Shown here in pieces: positions 18,535 through 28,426 of a stretch of DNA of 64,000 bases; within the stretch, counting starts at the first letter, position 1; each line of letters opens with the position of its first letter. The notes beneath the pieces are model-generated. The model was not told where the DNA came from, did not search any database, and worked only from the letters and a program-made list of their open reading frames with translations. The stretch spans positions 78,416 through 142,415 of the forward strand of contig CAYMEV010000008.1 in the NCBI GenBank assembly GCA_964389675.1. The letters are read 5' to 3'. The translations under genes were made by a program, and so were the position numbers. Source of the DNA: CAYMEV01 sp964389675 [NCBI: uncultured Candidatus Sumerlaeota bacterium]. GTDB taxonomy: Bacteria; CAYMEV01.

Positions 18535-21045
18535 TTAAAACAGCCACTGAAGCCTTGTCTTATACTCATCCGTTGCAATACCCTCTGTTGATATGCACTC
18601 AAGTATGTATATGTATTTTCCGCCGTTCTTGACATGGTCGGTAAATGAATAGGCCTTCGGCTCTGATGATGTGCCCTGGCCCGCGATAAGGGAATCATTC
18701 AGCTTCACCGGGCTGGGTGTCACAAACGGGCTTATTTTGTTTCCGCTTATTCTGTAGAGGTTGAAGCCAAGGTTATCTGTCTCTGTGACTGTTTCCCACT
18801 GTATATTCACTGTATTTCCCATCCCCTGGGCAGTAAAGTAACCAAGCTCGACGGGAAGAGGGATCTCTATCTCAGCTGTATTATTTGTAAGGTCCACATC
18901 TGTCGGTAGAACATCTGTAATCTCCACGGTTATAATATAGATCCTGGGGTCCATGGCTGCATCAGTAGCCCAGTTTATCATTACATCGGTGTATTCCCCG
19001 GGCAGAATATCGGTAAATGCAACTGTGTCAATCAGCTGGAGGTCAACACCCGGCTGGAGGCTGTAGTAAAAATTGGCATTTCCGCCAGTAATTGGAGCAT
19101 CACCCATATTATGGACCCTTGCAGTAACATCAACAATATCTCCTGGCAGGGGTGCTCCCGGAAGGAAGCTGATATCGCCTGCAGTGATACCTGCATCCGG
19201 GCTCTGGGCAACATCACAGCGCAGAAACTTGCTGCATGTTCCAGCAGCGTTATTGCCGCTGATCTTATATACAACTCCATCAAGGGCAGCGGCTGACAAA
19301 CGATATGCCTCGGTTACATGAGGGGCTCCTGCACTTACCCAGGTGCCTGCATTAAAGTCATAGTAGACTGATTCATTATAAATCATACCACCGCTTGCTC
19401 CCGCAACAATCCACAATTCATGCTCTCCAGCAAAAACATTATGGGCATACCCCATTCCCCACCATGTTACAGGAAGGGCGGGCAGGTCAGCATTCTCTGC
19501 ATTCCATACACCTGTCGTAAAGTCATAGCACTGAGTGCTGGAAAGCTCATTACCGCTGCTCTCTACACCCCCTGCCACAGCAAGCATCTTATGCCCTGAG
19601 ACAGGATCGGTATATATATATGCAGCATGGAAGTCCCTCGCGGTTGTGAAGTCCGGAAGGGGTGCAAGCCATGCATTGCCGGCCGGGTCATATACATAAA
19701 CGGCTGCAAGGTTTCCACCGCCTGGAATTGTAGCTCCGCCTGTCATGTAGAGGTAACCCGTGTCAGGGTCAGCAACCCAGGATGGTGCCCATATGCCGGT
19801 CAGAGCAGGAGCGGTGCCGGAAGGCGACTCATTTGCCCATACATTTGTATCCATATTATAGGACCACAGCCCTGCAAAGCCGGAGGTAGCATCTCCGTAG
19901 ATATATGCCTTGTTTCCGTAAACACCGCAGGACCTGGCATAATTAGTCTGGAAAACAGAATCGGGAACAGTGGTCCATGTGTCTGTATCAGGGTCATAGT
20001 ACTTGACGGAGTTTTCGGTTCCATAACCCGCAATCGACCAGATAAGCCCGTTATATACAGCAAGGGAATTATCCTGTCTTCCACTGTCCGGTTCTGTCGC
20101 AATATCATACCATCCCCCCCCCCAGGCTATCTCCTGGCTTACTGAAGCAGAATCAGTATATACACCAAATTCGGCTTCTATTGAAGCTGTGACGATCTCA
20201 CCCTCGGCAAGCCAGCCGGCTGATGTAAGGGTTACAGCAAAGTCCTGGTCCACTCCGGTTCCAAGGTATATCTGGTCAGGGCCTGTTACGGTGCCGTAGC
20301 CTGAGGTGATCAAATAGCTCAGTGAAATGGTGCCGTCTGTGCCAGTATCATTCTCAAGGTTAAATACAAAATCCGTAGAAACACCGGGACAATCAACAAC
20401 ATCCTGATCTTCAGGAGTGATATATATATTTGGTACAAAGACAAAAGGAGGCACAACCGCCTGCGGATTTACCATCTCATCGCACGGGAGCAATCCCGGA
20501 GGTGTATAGCCGTCATCACTGCACGGCCAGTGGGGTGTCCCGCCATAACCGTCACCATCATAGTACCATGATACATAAGCATCGCCTATGTTAGAACCGG
20601 GTGTGACATTCACCATATAATAGGCAGTGCAGTGGTCAGTACCGGACTGATACCTTGCATGCAGGATATCTACGGTATTTGCAGGAGTCTGTACAGTATA
20701 GGTCAATGTCCCCCAGCCTGCTCCGCTGTCACATATCGGAGTCCCTACAACTGAAACGCTGTTTACCACCCAGTCTGCAGGGAACTGAAGCCATAGATCA
20801 TAGACATACTCCCAGTCGGCAGTGAAGGTCTCAGCCCTGAATACCAGGTCATTGGCGACACCGGCAGTATAGCCTGTCTCACCCCCCGCGCTCGGGTCAA
20901 AAACAACGAATGAGCCGGAAAGCCCCTTTGGCTCTCCAAAGTCACAAAGCCCTGTTGTTACCTCTCCCGCCTCAGAAATCATAGCAGAAAAAGTCAGGGT
21001 CAACAGCATACAAACTGCAAACAAAATGGAAACAATCCTTTTCAT
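18535..21045 (-). CDS. Secreted kelch/galactose-oxidase-like propeller protein (copy B)
   Basis: An 836-residue paralogue of the adjacent copy A with the same order: signal peptide (1-26), aromatic beta-sandwich, Ig-like domain, kelch propeller (GLWSYNMDTNVW, YMTGGATIPGGG, KMLAVAGGV), CARDB-like domain (PDAGITAGDISFLPGAP) and the LPVELGYFTAQG C-terminal domain ending near ...RLQWLF. Long stretches are nearly identical to copy A, especially in the propeller and the C-terminal domain, while the Ig-like domain has diverged more. This is a tandem duplication. Each copy keeps its own promoter region and terminator, so they can be expressed separately. The function is probably surface adhesion or binding of glycans; no galactose-oxidase copper site was identified. 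Confidence 0.8.
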   Translation of the reverse strand: MKRIVSILFAVCMLLTLTFSAMISEAGEVTTGLCDFGEPKGLSGSFVVFDPSAGGETGYTAGVANDLVFRAETFTADWEYVYDLWLQFPADWVVNSVSVVGTPICDSGAGWGTLTYTVQTPANTVDILHARYQSGTDHCTAYYMVNVTPGSNIGDAYVSWYYDGDGYGGTPHWPCSDDGYTPPGLLPCDEMVNPQAVVPPFVFVPNIYITPEDQDVVDCPGVSTDFVFNLENDTGTDGTISLSYLITSGYGTVTGPDQIYLGTGVDQDFAVTLTSAGWLAEGEIVTASIEAEFGVYTDSASVSQEIAWGGGWYDIATEPDSGRQDNSLAVYNGLIWSIAGYGTENSVKYYDPDTDTWTTVPDSVFQTNYARSCGVYGNKAYIYGDATSGFAGLWSYNMDTNVWANESPSGTAPALTGIWAPSWVADPDTGYLYMTGGATIPGGGNLAAVYVYDPAGNAWLAPLPDFTTARDFHAAYIYTDPVSGHKMLAVAGGVESSGNELSSTQCYDFTTGVWNAENADLPALPVTWWGMGYAHNVFAGEHELWIVAGASGGMIYNESVYYDFNAGTWVSAGAPHVTEAYRLSAAALDGVVYKISGNNAAGTCSKFLRCDVAQSPDAGITAGDISFLPGAPLPGDIVDVTARVHNMGDAPITGGNANFYYSLQPGVDLQLIDTVAFTDILPGEYTDVMINWATDAAMDPRIYIITVEITDVLPTDVDLTNNTAEIEIPLPVELGYFTAQGMGNTVNIQWETVTETDNLGFNLYRISGNKISPFVTPSPVKLNDSLIAGQGTSSEPKAYSFTDHVKNGGKYIYILECISTEGIATDEYKTRLQWLF

Positions 21046-21568
21046 ACAAAATCTCCTTTTTTTAATTTCTCGCGAATTTATTATAAAACGGCATGATATG
21101 ATCTTCCGGGGATATTATGCTTATATCTCTGTAATGAAAAGGCCCTTCTGCCAAGGATTACCCCTTTTTATAAAAAAAATGGATTAAATCATTTTAATTA
21201 TTTCAGCTTCATAAGAAGATAATAACATAATGTAAAAATTATCTCCTTTTTTTAATAATAAGTCAAAATAAATTTATTTTTTTTGTAATTTTATTATTTT
21301 ATGCTTTGGTAAAACCAGCAAAAGACATTATATCAGCACAGATCGCGTAATTAATTGCATATCCTTTATTTTCAACAAATTTATACACAAATAAAGAAAG
21401 TGATCCCTGTTTTTGCCTGGATGATGCAAAATTTATTCACGCACTAATGCAGACATCAGCATTGTATCCCATGATATGCAGAAATAAACCAATACCCGTG
21501 CTCCAGGCCTGAATGATCATAAGATTAACAGGAATCCGCTTTCCTTAATATCTATGCATGAGATTGCT
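21046..21568. other. Non-coding region upstream of kelch copy B
   Basis: 523 bases, AT-rich on the left with the GGAGAT ribosome-binding site of copy B at its edge. No RNA gene, repeat or credible open frame was recognised; the right part is the 3' flank of the efflux operon. Confidence 0.5.
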
Positions 21569-22792
21569 TTACTCGCTTCTCAGGGCTACAATCGGGTCAA
21601 GCAGTGATGCTTTGTAGGCAGGATAAACACCGAAGAACATACCTACAAAAAAGGAAAAGAAGAAGGATACAACTATGGAAATCCACGATATTGAAAGCAC
21701 CCAGCCTGAAAAATAAACGAGCCCCCATGCTATGAGTATCCCTATGATGATCCCCAGTATCCCTCCTGCAGTTCCCAGTATGGATGCCTCAATGATAAAC
21801 TGAAGCATGATGTCCTTCCTTAATGCCCCCACAGACATTCTCAGGCCTATTTCCCTGGACCTTTCCTTTATTGCAATAAGCATGATGGAAAGGACACCTA
21901 TACCGCCTATAAGGAGGGATATCCCAGCAATACTGGTTATAAGCATGGTAAATGATTCCGATGTCTCTTTGTGTGCCTCTGCGATCTCATCCTGGGTTAC
22001 AACGGTAAAATCATCCTCCCTGTCCTGCATGACAAGCCGGTGATTATGCCTCAGCACATCCTCAATATCATCTATTACAGAAGCCTGCCCGCTGTTTTCA
22101 GAAAGCTGGATGTATATACTGCGCAGGTAATCCCTGTTAAATACCCTTCTGAATGCTGTATTTATCGGTATGAATATATAATTGTCCTGATCATTTCCCT
22201 CAACATCAGAACCCTTTTCCTTCAAACAGCCTATGACCTTAAACGGTATATTGCCCACCCTTATGGTCTCCCCTACAGGGTCCAGATGCTCAAACAGCGC
22301 TTCTTTCACCGTATGGCCAAGGACAGCTACCCTGCTGTAGGATATATCCTCCTGGTATGAGAAGAAGCTTCCGCTTTCTATCTCATAGTTCCGTATCTCT
22401 TTATATTCAGGTGATACTCCTACAACTGTAGTTCCCGTTGTTACATCCCTGTACTTTATATTAAACCCGCTGGTCTGATAAGGGGATATGTTCTTTACTG
22501 CAGATATCTGCATATAAAGGCTCTCAACATCATCCAGTGAAAGGGTCCTTGGTGTCCTGCCGTAAAATCTTCTCCCGCCGTGCTCTACAGGCACTCCTGC
22601 ATTGACTATCACCAGGTTCCTGCCCATATCGGATATCTTGTCAAGGATCTCCTTTTCTGCGCCCAGGCCTATTGAAACCATGACAATGACGGCAGATACA
22701 CCCACAATTATCCCTATAAGCGCCAGGACAGTCCTCATCTTATGCCCTGTCAGCTGTTTAGTGGATATTAAGATACTCTGGGCGATCTTCAT
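21569..22792 (-). CDS. MacB-type ABC transporter permease (second of two)
   Basis: A 407-residue permease of the MacB/FtsX class: one N-terminal membrane helix (about 20-45), a large periplasmic MacB_PCD domain (about 50-240), then three C-terminal helices including the FtsX signature ISLLIGGIGVLSIMLIAIKERSREIGLRMSVGA. Such permeases act as mechanical transmitters rather than channels, driving a MacA-TolC conduit. Four bases separate it from the preceding paralogous permease. It is the last gene of the five-gene efflux operon. Having two different permease subunits suggests a heterodimer, or two alternative transporters sharing one ATPase. Confidence 0.9.
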   Translation of the reverse strand: MKIAQSILISTKQLTGHKMRTVLALIGIIVGVSAVIVMVSIGLGAEKEILDKISDMGRNLVIVNAGVPVEHGGRRFYGRTPRTLSLDDVESLYMQISAVKNISPYQTSGFNIKYRDVTTGTTVVGVSPEYKEIRNYEIESGSFFSYQEDISYSRVAVLGHTVKEALFEHLDPVGETIRVGNIPFKVIGCLKEKGSDVEGNDQDNYIFIPINTAFRRVFNRDYLRSIYIQLSENSGQASVIDDIEDVLRHNHRLVMQDREDDFTVVTQDEIAEAHKETSESFTMLITSIAGISLLIGGIGVLSIMLIAIKERSREIGLRMSVGALRKDIMLQFIIEASILGTAGGILGIIIGILIAWGLVYFSGWVLSISWISIVVSFFFSFFVGMFFGVYPAYKASLLDPIVALRSE

Positions 22793-22796
22793 TCTT

Positions 22797-24014
22797 TTAT
22801 GATCTCAGCGCTTCTATCGGAGACATTCTGGAAGCTCTTACCGCCGGGTGTATCCCGGAAAGTATGCCTACAATTATGGAAAACCCAAGGCCTATTGCTA
22901 TACCCTCCCATGATATGGAAACCGGCGTCTTTCCAAACTGCTTGAATAGAAATGCACCAAGTATGCCCAGCAGGACCCCGATAAATCCGCCGCTAACGGT
23001 AACAGCAACAGTCTCGAAAAGGAACTGGTACAGAATATCGATCTTCCTTGCCCCTACTGATTTCCTCAGGCCTATCTCAAATTTTCTCTCATTTACGGAT
23101 ATAAGCATTATATTGGCAACCACGACGCCGCCGGCAACCAGTGATATTCCGGCCACAATTATAAGAAGAACATTGAAGGTCCCTGAGATGTGCTCAGAGA
23201 ATGCAAGGACTTCAGTAGGCGTAATAATTGAAAAATCATCCTCATCCCCGTCCATGATCCCGTGGTTTTCCCTTATAACCTCCTTTATCTCCTCTGCTGT
23301 CTCATAAAGGTGTTTGCTGTCTGTTACCTGTATCCTTATGCCGTCAATAGTCTCAACATTGGCTACCCTTCGCAAATAGGTGTTCAATGGAATTATCACG
23401 GTATTTCCCATGTCCCTGCCCCCGGCGCTCTGGCCCATGTCAGCAAGGACACCCTTGACCTCAAAGGGCACATTCTCTATCTTTATTGTCTTGCCTATAG
23501 GGTCTTCACCGGGAAAGAACTCATTAAAAACAGTTGGCCCTATTACCACAACCCTTGCAAGCCTCTCATTATCAAGCCTGGTAATAAAGTCCCCCTTTTC
23601 AAGGTCCCATTCCCACATTCCTATAAAGTCCTCAGTAACGGCTGAGAGCATTGACCTTAAGTATTTATCCTCAAACCTTATATCAGCCCCCCATCTCATG
23701 CTCATAGGAGCAACAAAATTTATATTGCCAACCTTCTGCTCTATGGCAAGAGCATCATCCAGCTTCAGTGAAGATACAGGCCTTCCCCTGGGACCGCTTC
23801 CGGGAGCCCTCATTGCCATCCCGAATACATTTATTGCATCTGTCCCGAACCTTTCAACCCTCTCCATTACTTCAGCCTTTGACCCGAGCGCCATTGATAC
23901 AATAATGGTAACAGCGGTAATACCTATAACTATCCCTATCATCATGAGAAAGCTTCGAAGCTTGTTTTTCCCAAGCGCATTGAATGCAACTACCATGGAC
24001 CTAAGCTTTTTCAT
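22797..24014 (-). CDS. MacB-type ABC transporter permease (first of two)
   Basis: A 405-residue permease with the same fold as its neighbour: N-terminal helix, periplasmic domain, and three C-terminal helices with ISLVAGGVVVANIMLISVNERKFEIGLRKSVGA. It begins inside the end of the ATPase gene (14-base overlap), so it is translationally coupled to its motor subunit. The two permeases are clearly homologous but not recently duplicated. Probably exports peptides, antibiotics or lipophilic toxins, or acts in envelope maintenance; substrate unknown. Confidence 0.9.
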   Translation of the reverse strand: MKKLRSMVVAFNALGKNKLRSFLMMIGIVIGITAVTIIVSMALGSKAEVMERVERFGTDAINVFGMAMRAPGSGPRGRPVSSLKLDDALAIEQKVGNINFVAPMSMRWGADIRFEDKYLRSMLSAVTEDFIGMWEWDLEKGDFITRLDNERLARVVVIGPTVFNEFFPGEDPIGKTIKIENVPFEVKGVLADMGQSAGGRDMGNTVIIPLNTYLRRVANVETIDGIRIQVTDSKHLYETAEEIKEVIRENHGIMDGDEDDFSIITPTEVLAFSEHISGTFNVLLIIVAGISLVAGGVVVANIMLISVNERKFEIGLRKSVGARKIDILYQFLFETVAVTVSGGFIGVLLGILGAFLFKQFGKTPVSISWEGIAIGLGFSIIVGILSGIHPAVRASRMSPIEALRS

Positions 24015-24753
24015 TTTCGCTTCCCCCCTTTTTCAGCCTTTCAAGCTCAGCACCGCTGTCCCTGACATTATTGTTTATCCTGTCATTTATGATCTTTCCG
24101 TCGGCAAACTCAAGTATCCTGTTTGTCTGCTCTGCAATTGATGCTTCATGCGTTACTATAACTATTGTCCTTCCCTTCCTGTTTAGTTTCTGAAGAATAT
24201 TCATGATCTCATAGCTTGAAACTGTGTCCAGGTTTCCTGTAGGTTCATCAGCGAATATTATCTCAGGGTCGTTGACCAGCGCCCTTGCAATGGCCACTCT
24301 CTGCTGCTGGCCACCGGAGAGCTGATTGGGATGATAGGTTACCCTGTCAAGCAGTCCGACCTCTTTTAATGCCTCCAGGGCAATATGCTTTATATTGCGT
24401 GCATCAGAGTATAGAAGGGGAAGCTCCACATTCTCCAGGGATGTTGTCCTGGGCAGAAGGTTGAAGCTCTGGAAGACAAAGCCTATTTTCTTATTCCTTA
24501 TCCTTGCCAGCTGATCATCATCAAGCGATACAACATCCTCCCCGTCAAGCAGAAATGACCCTTTATCAGGCTTGTCCAGGCATCCAAGTATATTCATCAG
24601 GGTGGACTTGCCGGAGCCTGAGGCCCCCATAATTGAAACAAACTCACCCTTCCCTATTGTAAGGCTGATATCATTTACGGCTATAACCTCTGTTGTCATC
24701 CCCTCATTATATATCTTATAAAGATTGCTTGCTTTTATCATTTCCGTTTCCAT
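24001..24753 (-). CDS. ABC transporter ATP-binding protein (LolD/MacB-ATPase type)
   Basis: A 250-residue nucleotide-binding subunit. Walker A is GASGSGKST (about 42-50), the Q-loop is [11 protein letters not shown], the signature is [15 protein letters not shown], Walker B is [13 protein letters not shown] and the H-loop is VTHE. This is the stand-alone ATPase that powers MacB-type permeases. The C-terminal 20 residues extend slightly past the usual end and overlap the downstream permease gene. All catalytic residues are present, so it should be active. Confidence 0.94.
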   Translation of the reverse strand: METEMIKASNLYKIYNEGMTTEVIAVNDISLTIGKGEFVSIMGASGSGKSTLMNILGCLDKPDKGSFLLDGEDVVSLDDDQLARIRNKKIGFVFQSFNLLPRTTSLENVELPLLYSDARNIKHIALEALKEVGLLDRVTYHPNQLSGGQQQRVAIARALVNDPEIIFADEPTGNLDTVSSYEIMNILQKLNRKGRTIVIVTHEASIAEQTNRILEFADGKIINDRINNNVRDSGAELERLKKGGSENEKA

Positions 24754-24773
24754 TGTATAAGCTCCTTATTTTA

Positions 24774-25844
24774 TTAAGATTCCACGTTCACATCGGATGT
24801 TATTATCTTCTCGCCTGCCCTCAGGCCGTTTTTTATCTGTGTATTGCCATCATCAACTATTCCTATTTCGACTGTCTTTTTTACAGGCTTTCCGCCTTCA
24901 AGCACCCAAACGAACCATTGGCCCTTCTCTCTTCTTAAGGCCCTCGACGGGACAACTATACTGTCAGGAAGCCTCTCAAGGTATATTGTCACACTGGTAG
25001 TCATTTCAGGCCTTAGTATCTTCTCCTGCATATCCTTAATAGCTATAAGGGCTATATAATTGACCACATTGTCCCTGATCTCTGCCTTGGGATAAATAGC
25101 CTTCACCTCTCCCTCGAAATCAATGGCAGGATATGTATCGACAGTAAATGTAGCTTCCAGCCCCTCGCTTATCCTTCCAATATCGGTCTCATCAATATAG
25201 GCCGCTATCTCAAGCCTGTCGAAATCAATTATATTTACAAATGTTGGGGCTGAAAGGCTTGCTGCTACTGTTTCCCCCTCCTGTGTGGATACAGAAGCAA
25301 TGATGCCCGATATCGTAGCATATATCCTGGTATAGCTCTGCTGTATCCTTGCATTCTCATAGTTTGCCTCTGCCTGCTTCAGGTTTGCTACTGCTACATC
25401 ATAGCTGTTTTTGGCCTGGTCCAGAGCCTGCTTTGAGATAAAGTTCTTTTCATACAGGTTTCTCTGCCTCTCAAGGTTCAGCTCTGCATACTCAAGGTCA
25501 GCCCTTGCCTTTTCAAGGGATGCAAGGTTCTGTGCTATCTTTACCTTCAGCTCGGTATCGTCAAGTTCCGCTATAAGCTGCCCTTTCTCGACATAATCGC
25601 CTATCCCTACATTCAGTGTCTTTACAATTCCGGATACCCTTGATCCGACCTTCACTTCAGCACCTACCATAGGCTGGATCTCTCCCAGGCACATCACTTT
25701 CGGGGAGATATCCTTCTTTTCAGCCGTGACGGTCTTGATCTCTTCAGCTTTCTGGTCACCTGCCTCAAAAGGATAGGTCTTTGTAAGATAAAGGACCAGT
25801 ACTACCAGTCCCAGTATGATAAGTAATATAAAGAATTTCTTCAC
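24774..25844 (-). CDS. MacA-like periplasmic adaptor (membrane fusion protein)
   Basis: A 356-residue HlyD/MacA-class adaptor. One N-terminal membrane anchor (about 4-22), then the beta-barrel and lipoyl half-motifs (VKVGSRVSGIVKTLNVGIGDYVEKGQLIAELDD and the later TRIYATISGIIASVSTQEGETV), separated by a coiled-coil hairpin (about 95-160, ARADLEYAELNLERQRNLYEK), and a C-terminal membrane-proximal domain. It links the inner-membrane ABC permeases to the TolC-like channel encoded just upstream in the operon (51 bases away). Confidence 0.93.
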   Translation of the reverse strand: MKKFFILLIILGLVVLVLYLTKTYPFEAGDQKAEEIKTVTAEKKDISPKVMCLGEIQPMVGAEVKVGSRVSGIVKTLNVGIGDYVEKGQLIAELDDTELKVKIAQNLASLEKARADLEYAELNLERQRNLYEKNFISKQALDQAKNSYDVAVANLKQAEANYENARIQQSYTRIYATISGIIASVSTQEGETVAASLSAPTFVNIIDFDRLEIAAYIDETDIGRISEGLEATFTVDTYPAIDFEGEVKAIYPKAEIRDNVVNYIALIAIKDMQEKILRPEMTTSVTIYLERLPDSIVVPSRALRREKGQWFVWVLEGGKPVKKTVEIGIVDDGNTQIKNGLRAGEKIITSDVNVES

Positions 25845-25895
25845 TGCGTTTTCCTCTCTATAACAATTATTTTTTTATCAGCTAAAATATTCATT

Positions 25896-27176
25896 CTATT
25901 GCCCCAGCTCCCGGCCAAGCACTTTCTCAAGGTTTGCAAACGATATCCTGTAATCGGCAAGGCTCTGTATATACCTGTTTTCTGCAGATACCAGGCTGGT
26001 CTGTGCATCGACCAGCTCAATAATGGAGTGTGTCCCCTCCTTATAGCCCTCCCTGGCAATGTCAAGGCTCATCCGGGCATTCTGCAGATATATCCTGCTG
26101 TTCTCAATTACGTCCCTCTGCCTGTTAAAGTCATTAAATGCCTGGAAAAGGGAAAGCCTTATCTGATTTAACAGCTCCTCCTTCTGGTAAGCAAGGTCTT
26201 TCAATGCTATCTTTTCCTGAAGGACTGCAGATTTTGTCGCACCCCCGGAAAAAATAGACATGCTCAGCCCGAACCCGAAGTTCCAGCTGTCTTCCATATC
26301 TGATATTCTGCTCCCTCCATAATTATACCCGGCATCAAATGAAAGTGATGGCAGGTAATCCGCCTGGCTCATCTTTATCATTGTCTTCTGTATCTCTATC
26401 TGGTTTTCCAGCCTTTTTATCTCAGGCCTGTTTTTCACTGCTGTTTCAAGCAGTTCTTCATAACTGCCCGTATCAGCATATGAAATATCCTCAAGGTTGT
26501 CCACTATCTCAATATCCTCGCCCGGAGGCATCCCCAGCAGATTATTAAGCAAAGCCTTTGCATTCCTGTATGAATTTTCTGCATTGATGAGATTGAGCCT
26601 TGCATCTGAAAGCTCCACCTCTATTTTAAGCACATCGGAGATAATTGCAACACCTGCCTCAAGCTTTGTCTTTGCGAGGTCAAGGTAGGTCTCTGACCTT
26701 TCCACGTTCTTTTCAGCCGCTATCTGACTATGCTTTGCCTGAAGAAGAGAATAGTAGGCATCCTTTATACTGTATATCAGATCCTGCAGCTCCGAATCAT
26801 AGCTGTACTCCGATGTCTTTATGTTCATTCCGGCAATCTCGTTCTGATTCCTGATATTTCCTCCCTGGTAAATGGTATACCTTGTGCTGATCCCAGCGCT
26901 GTAACTGTTGAAAATCCCGTCATCATCATCAGACCCGGAAGAGCTTTTCCTTGCCGAGGCACTCATGGAAAGGCTTGGAAAGTACTGAGCCCTTGCCTCA
27001 TTAAGCTTCTCAATGCTTCCCTCCACCGCAAGGTATGAGGATCTAAGTGATGGATTGTTCTGTATGGCCAGCCCGATGCAGTCAGAAATGTCAAGAATCT
27101 CCGCTTTTTCCCCGGAATAACCGTAAAAACCGATAACCGTAATAAAAAGAATAACTAATATATATCTTATGTTCAA
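25896..27176 (-). CDS. TolC-family outer-membrane efflux protein
   Basis: A 426-residue outer-membrane factor with a signal peptide (about 1-21) and two OEP repeats made mainly of long alpha-helical, coiled-coil segments (YLDLAKTKLEAGVAIISDVLKIEVEL; SLDIAREGYKEGTHSIIELVDAQTSLV). Conserved G-x-x-x-x-x-D-x-L/V turns mark the helix hairpins. It forms the trimeric exit duct for the MacA-like adaptor. First gene of the operon, with ribosome-binding site AGGAGG and a promoter in the 200-base divergent gap at 27177-27376. Its presence is good evidence for a double membrane. Confidence 0.92.
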   Translation of the reverse strand: MNIRYILVILFITVIGFYGYSGEKAEILDISDCIGLAIQNNPSLRSSYLAVEGSIEKLNEARAQYFPSLSMSASARKSSSGSDDDDGIFNSYSAGISTRYTIYQGGNIRNQNEIAGMNIKTSEYSYDSELQDLIYSIKDAYYSLLQAKHSQIAAEKNVERSETYLDLAKTKLEAGVAIISDVLKIEVELSDARLNLINAENSYRNAKALLNNLLGMPPGEDIEIVDNLEDISYADTGSYEELLETAVKNRPEIKRLENQIEIQKTMIKMSQADYLPSLSFDAGYNYGGSRISDMEDSWNFGFGLSMSIFSGGATKSAVLQEKIALKDLAYQKEELLNQIRLSLFQAFNDFNRQRDVIENSRIYLQNARMSLDIAREGYKEGTHSIIELVDAQTSLVSAENRYIQSLADYRISFANLEKVLGRELGQ

Positions 27177-27376
27177 GAGAACCGATCCTCCTAAAAAAAT
27201 ACTATATTGAAACAGTAGTATATAGACTTTCCCTAATACGAAAAGGTTTAAAAAAAGTATGAAATTTTAATATTTTTGCTATAATAGATGCTCATTATGA
27301 ATATTTATTATAAAAATCTTCTATCAGGCCGGTACATTGCCATAAGCCGCTATTTCATAAAGAGATCATCCCTGTC

Positions 27377-28249
27377 ATGAACAGCATGGACTTTGTCACA
27401 GATTACAGCAATGATGATACGCTCAGGAAAAGCTTCAACAGCCTTGCAAAACTGATCTTCAGCATAGATTTTGAACAGTGGCATGAACTTGGCTTCTGGA
27501 CAGAAAGCTATAAAACCTTCTCCTATGCAGATTCAGGAAAAATAATAGCCAATGTATCAGCAAACACTATAAGTGCATTAATTAATAACAAAAAATACAA
27601 AGCAACCCAGATAGGCACTGTAATGACCCACCCTGACTACAGAAAGAAAGGCCTGGCAAAGGCCCTGATGCAAAAGGCCCTCTCTCTCCATGAAAGATCA
27701 GCTGACATCATCTATCTTTTCCCTGAGGATGAAGCAGTTGAATTCTATAAAAAGCTTGGATTTTCAGAAACAAGGGACTCCCTGTTCACACTCAGCATAA
27801 ATAAAACCGGCATTCCTGCATCTCCCCCCAAAAAGCTCTCCGTAAAGGACAAAAAAAACCAGGCAATAATAAAAGATATATACTCCAGAAGGCATTATTC
27901 ACCGACCTTTGACATCACAGACTCATTTCACATTCTCACATGGTATCTCTGCGGCTTTTTCAAAAACTATGCCTTTTATATAAAGAGCCTTGATACTGTA
28001 GTAATCTGTGCCAAAAAAAACGGCATCCTTGACATATTTGCAGTCCTGTCGCCTGCAAGGCCCAGCCTTTCAGAGATCCTCAGCCATATCAATACCAGCT
28101 CTGTAACATCTCTCAGGCTCCACTTCACCCCTGATTTTTCAGATCTTAATATAAGCGATTTCAATACCAGCCCGAATATGATCATATTCTACAGAGGCAA
28201 TATCAGATTCCCTGACAAATTTGCCCACCCCGTGATCTCACAGGCTTAA
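27377..28249 (+). CDS. GNAT-family N-acetyltransferase with C-terminal extension
   Basis: A 290-residue protein. The GNAT fold occupies about residues 15-150, with the acetyl-CoA loop MTHPDYRKKGLAKALMQKAL and the following YLFPEDEAVEFYKKLGF. The C-terminal part (about 155-290) looks like the sterol-carrier-like or second GNAT half seen in Eis-like two-domain acetyltransferases. Such enzymes acetylate amines on small molecules or proteins. The gene diverges from the efflux operon, which is a common arrangement for drug-modifying enzymes, but the substrate is unknown. Confidence 0.8.
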   Translation: MNSMDFVTDYSNDDTLRKSFNSLAKLIFSIDFEQWHELGFWTESYKTFSYADSGKIIANVSANTISALINNKKYKATQIGTVMTHPDYRKKGLAKALMQKALSLHERSADIIYLFPEDEAVEFYKKLGFSETRDSLFTLSINKTGIPASPPKKLSVKDKKNQAIIKDIYSRRHYSPTFDITDSFHILTWYLCGFFKNYAFYIKSLDTVVICAKKNGILDIFAVLSPARPSLSEILSHINTSSVTSLRLHFTPDFSDLNISDFNTSPNMIIFYRGNIRFPDKFAHPVISQA

Positions 28250-28377
28250 ATGATTATCACTGCCCTTACGGCCCTGATGCCCCTAAGTAATATTAAACTG
28301 CTATACATTATAATTCCCATACATTTATCACTATTAAGTATATAATTAATTAAATATCCCGCACATAAAATTTTTAT

Positions 28378-28405
28378 TTGCAAAAATCCCCTGCTCCTGT
28401 AAAAT
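28378..28405 (+). promoter_or_regulatory. Candidate sigma-70 promoter of the PNPOx-like gene
   Basis: -35 TTGCAA (28378-28383), 16-base spacer, -10 TAAAAT (28400-28405), 21 bases ahead of the start at 28427. Confidence 0.45.
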
Positions 28406-28426
28406 ATTATAAAAAGGAGAATAGAT

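Noticed and set aside
15589-21045. Type IX secretion cargo assignment
   Set aside because: The C-terminal domain resembles ones seen in sorted surface proteins, but no type IX machinery gene is visible, so only the domain is reported.
27177-27376. Operator-like dyad (CTATAT...ATATAG) between the efflux operon and the GNAT gene
   Set aside because: Arms are only six bases and AT-rich, and alternative pairings are equally good; not strong enough to list as a site.
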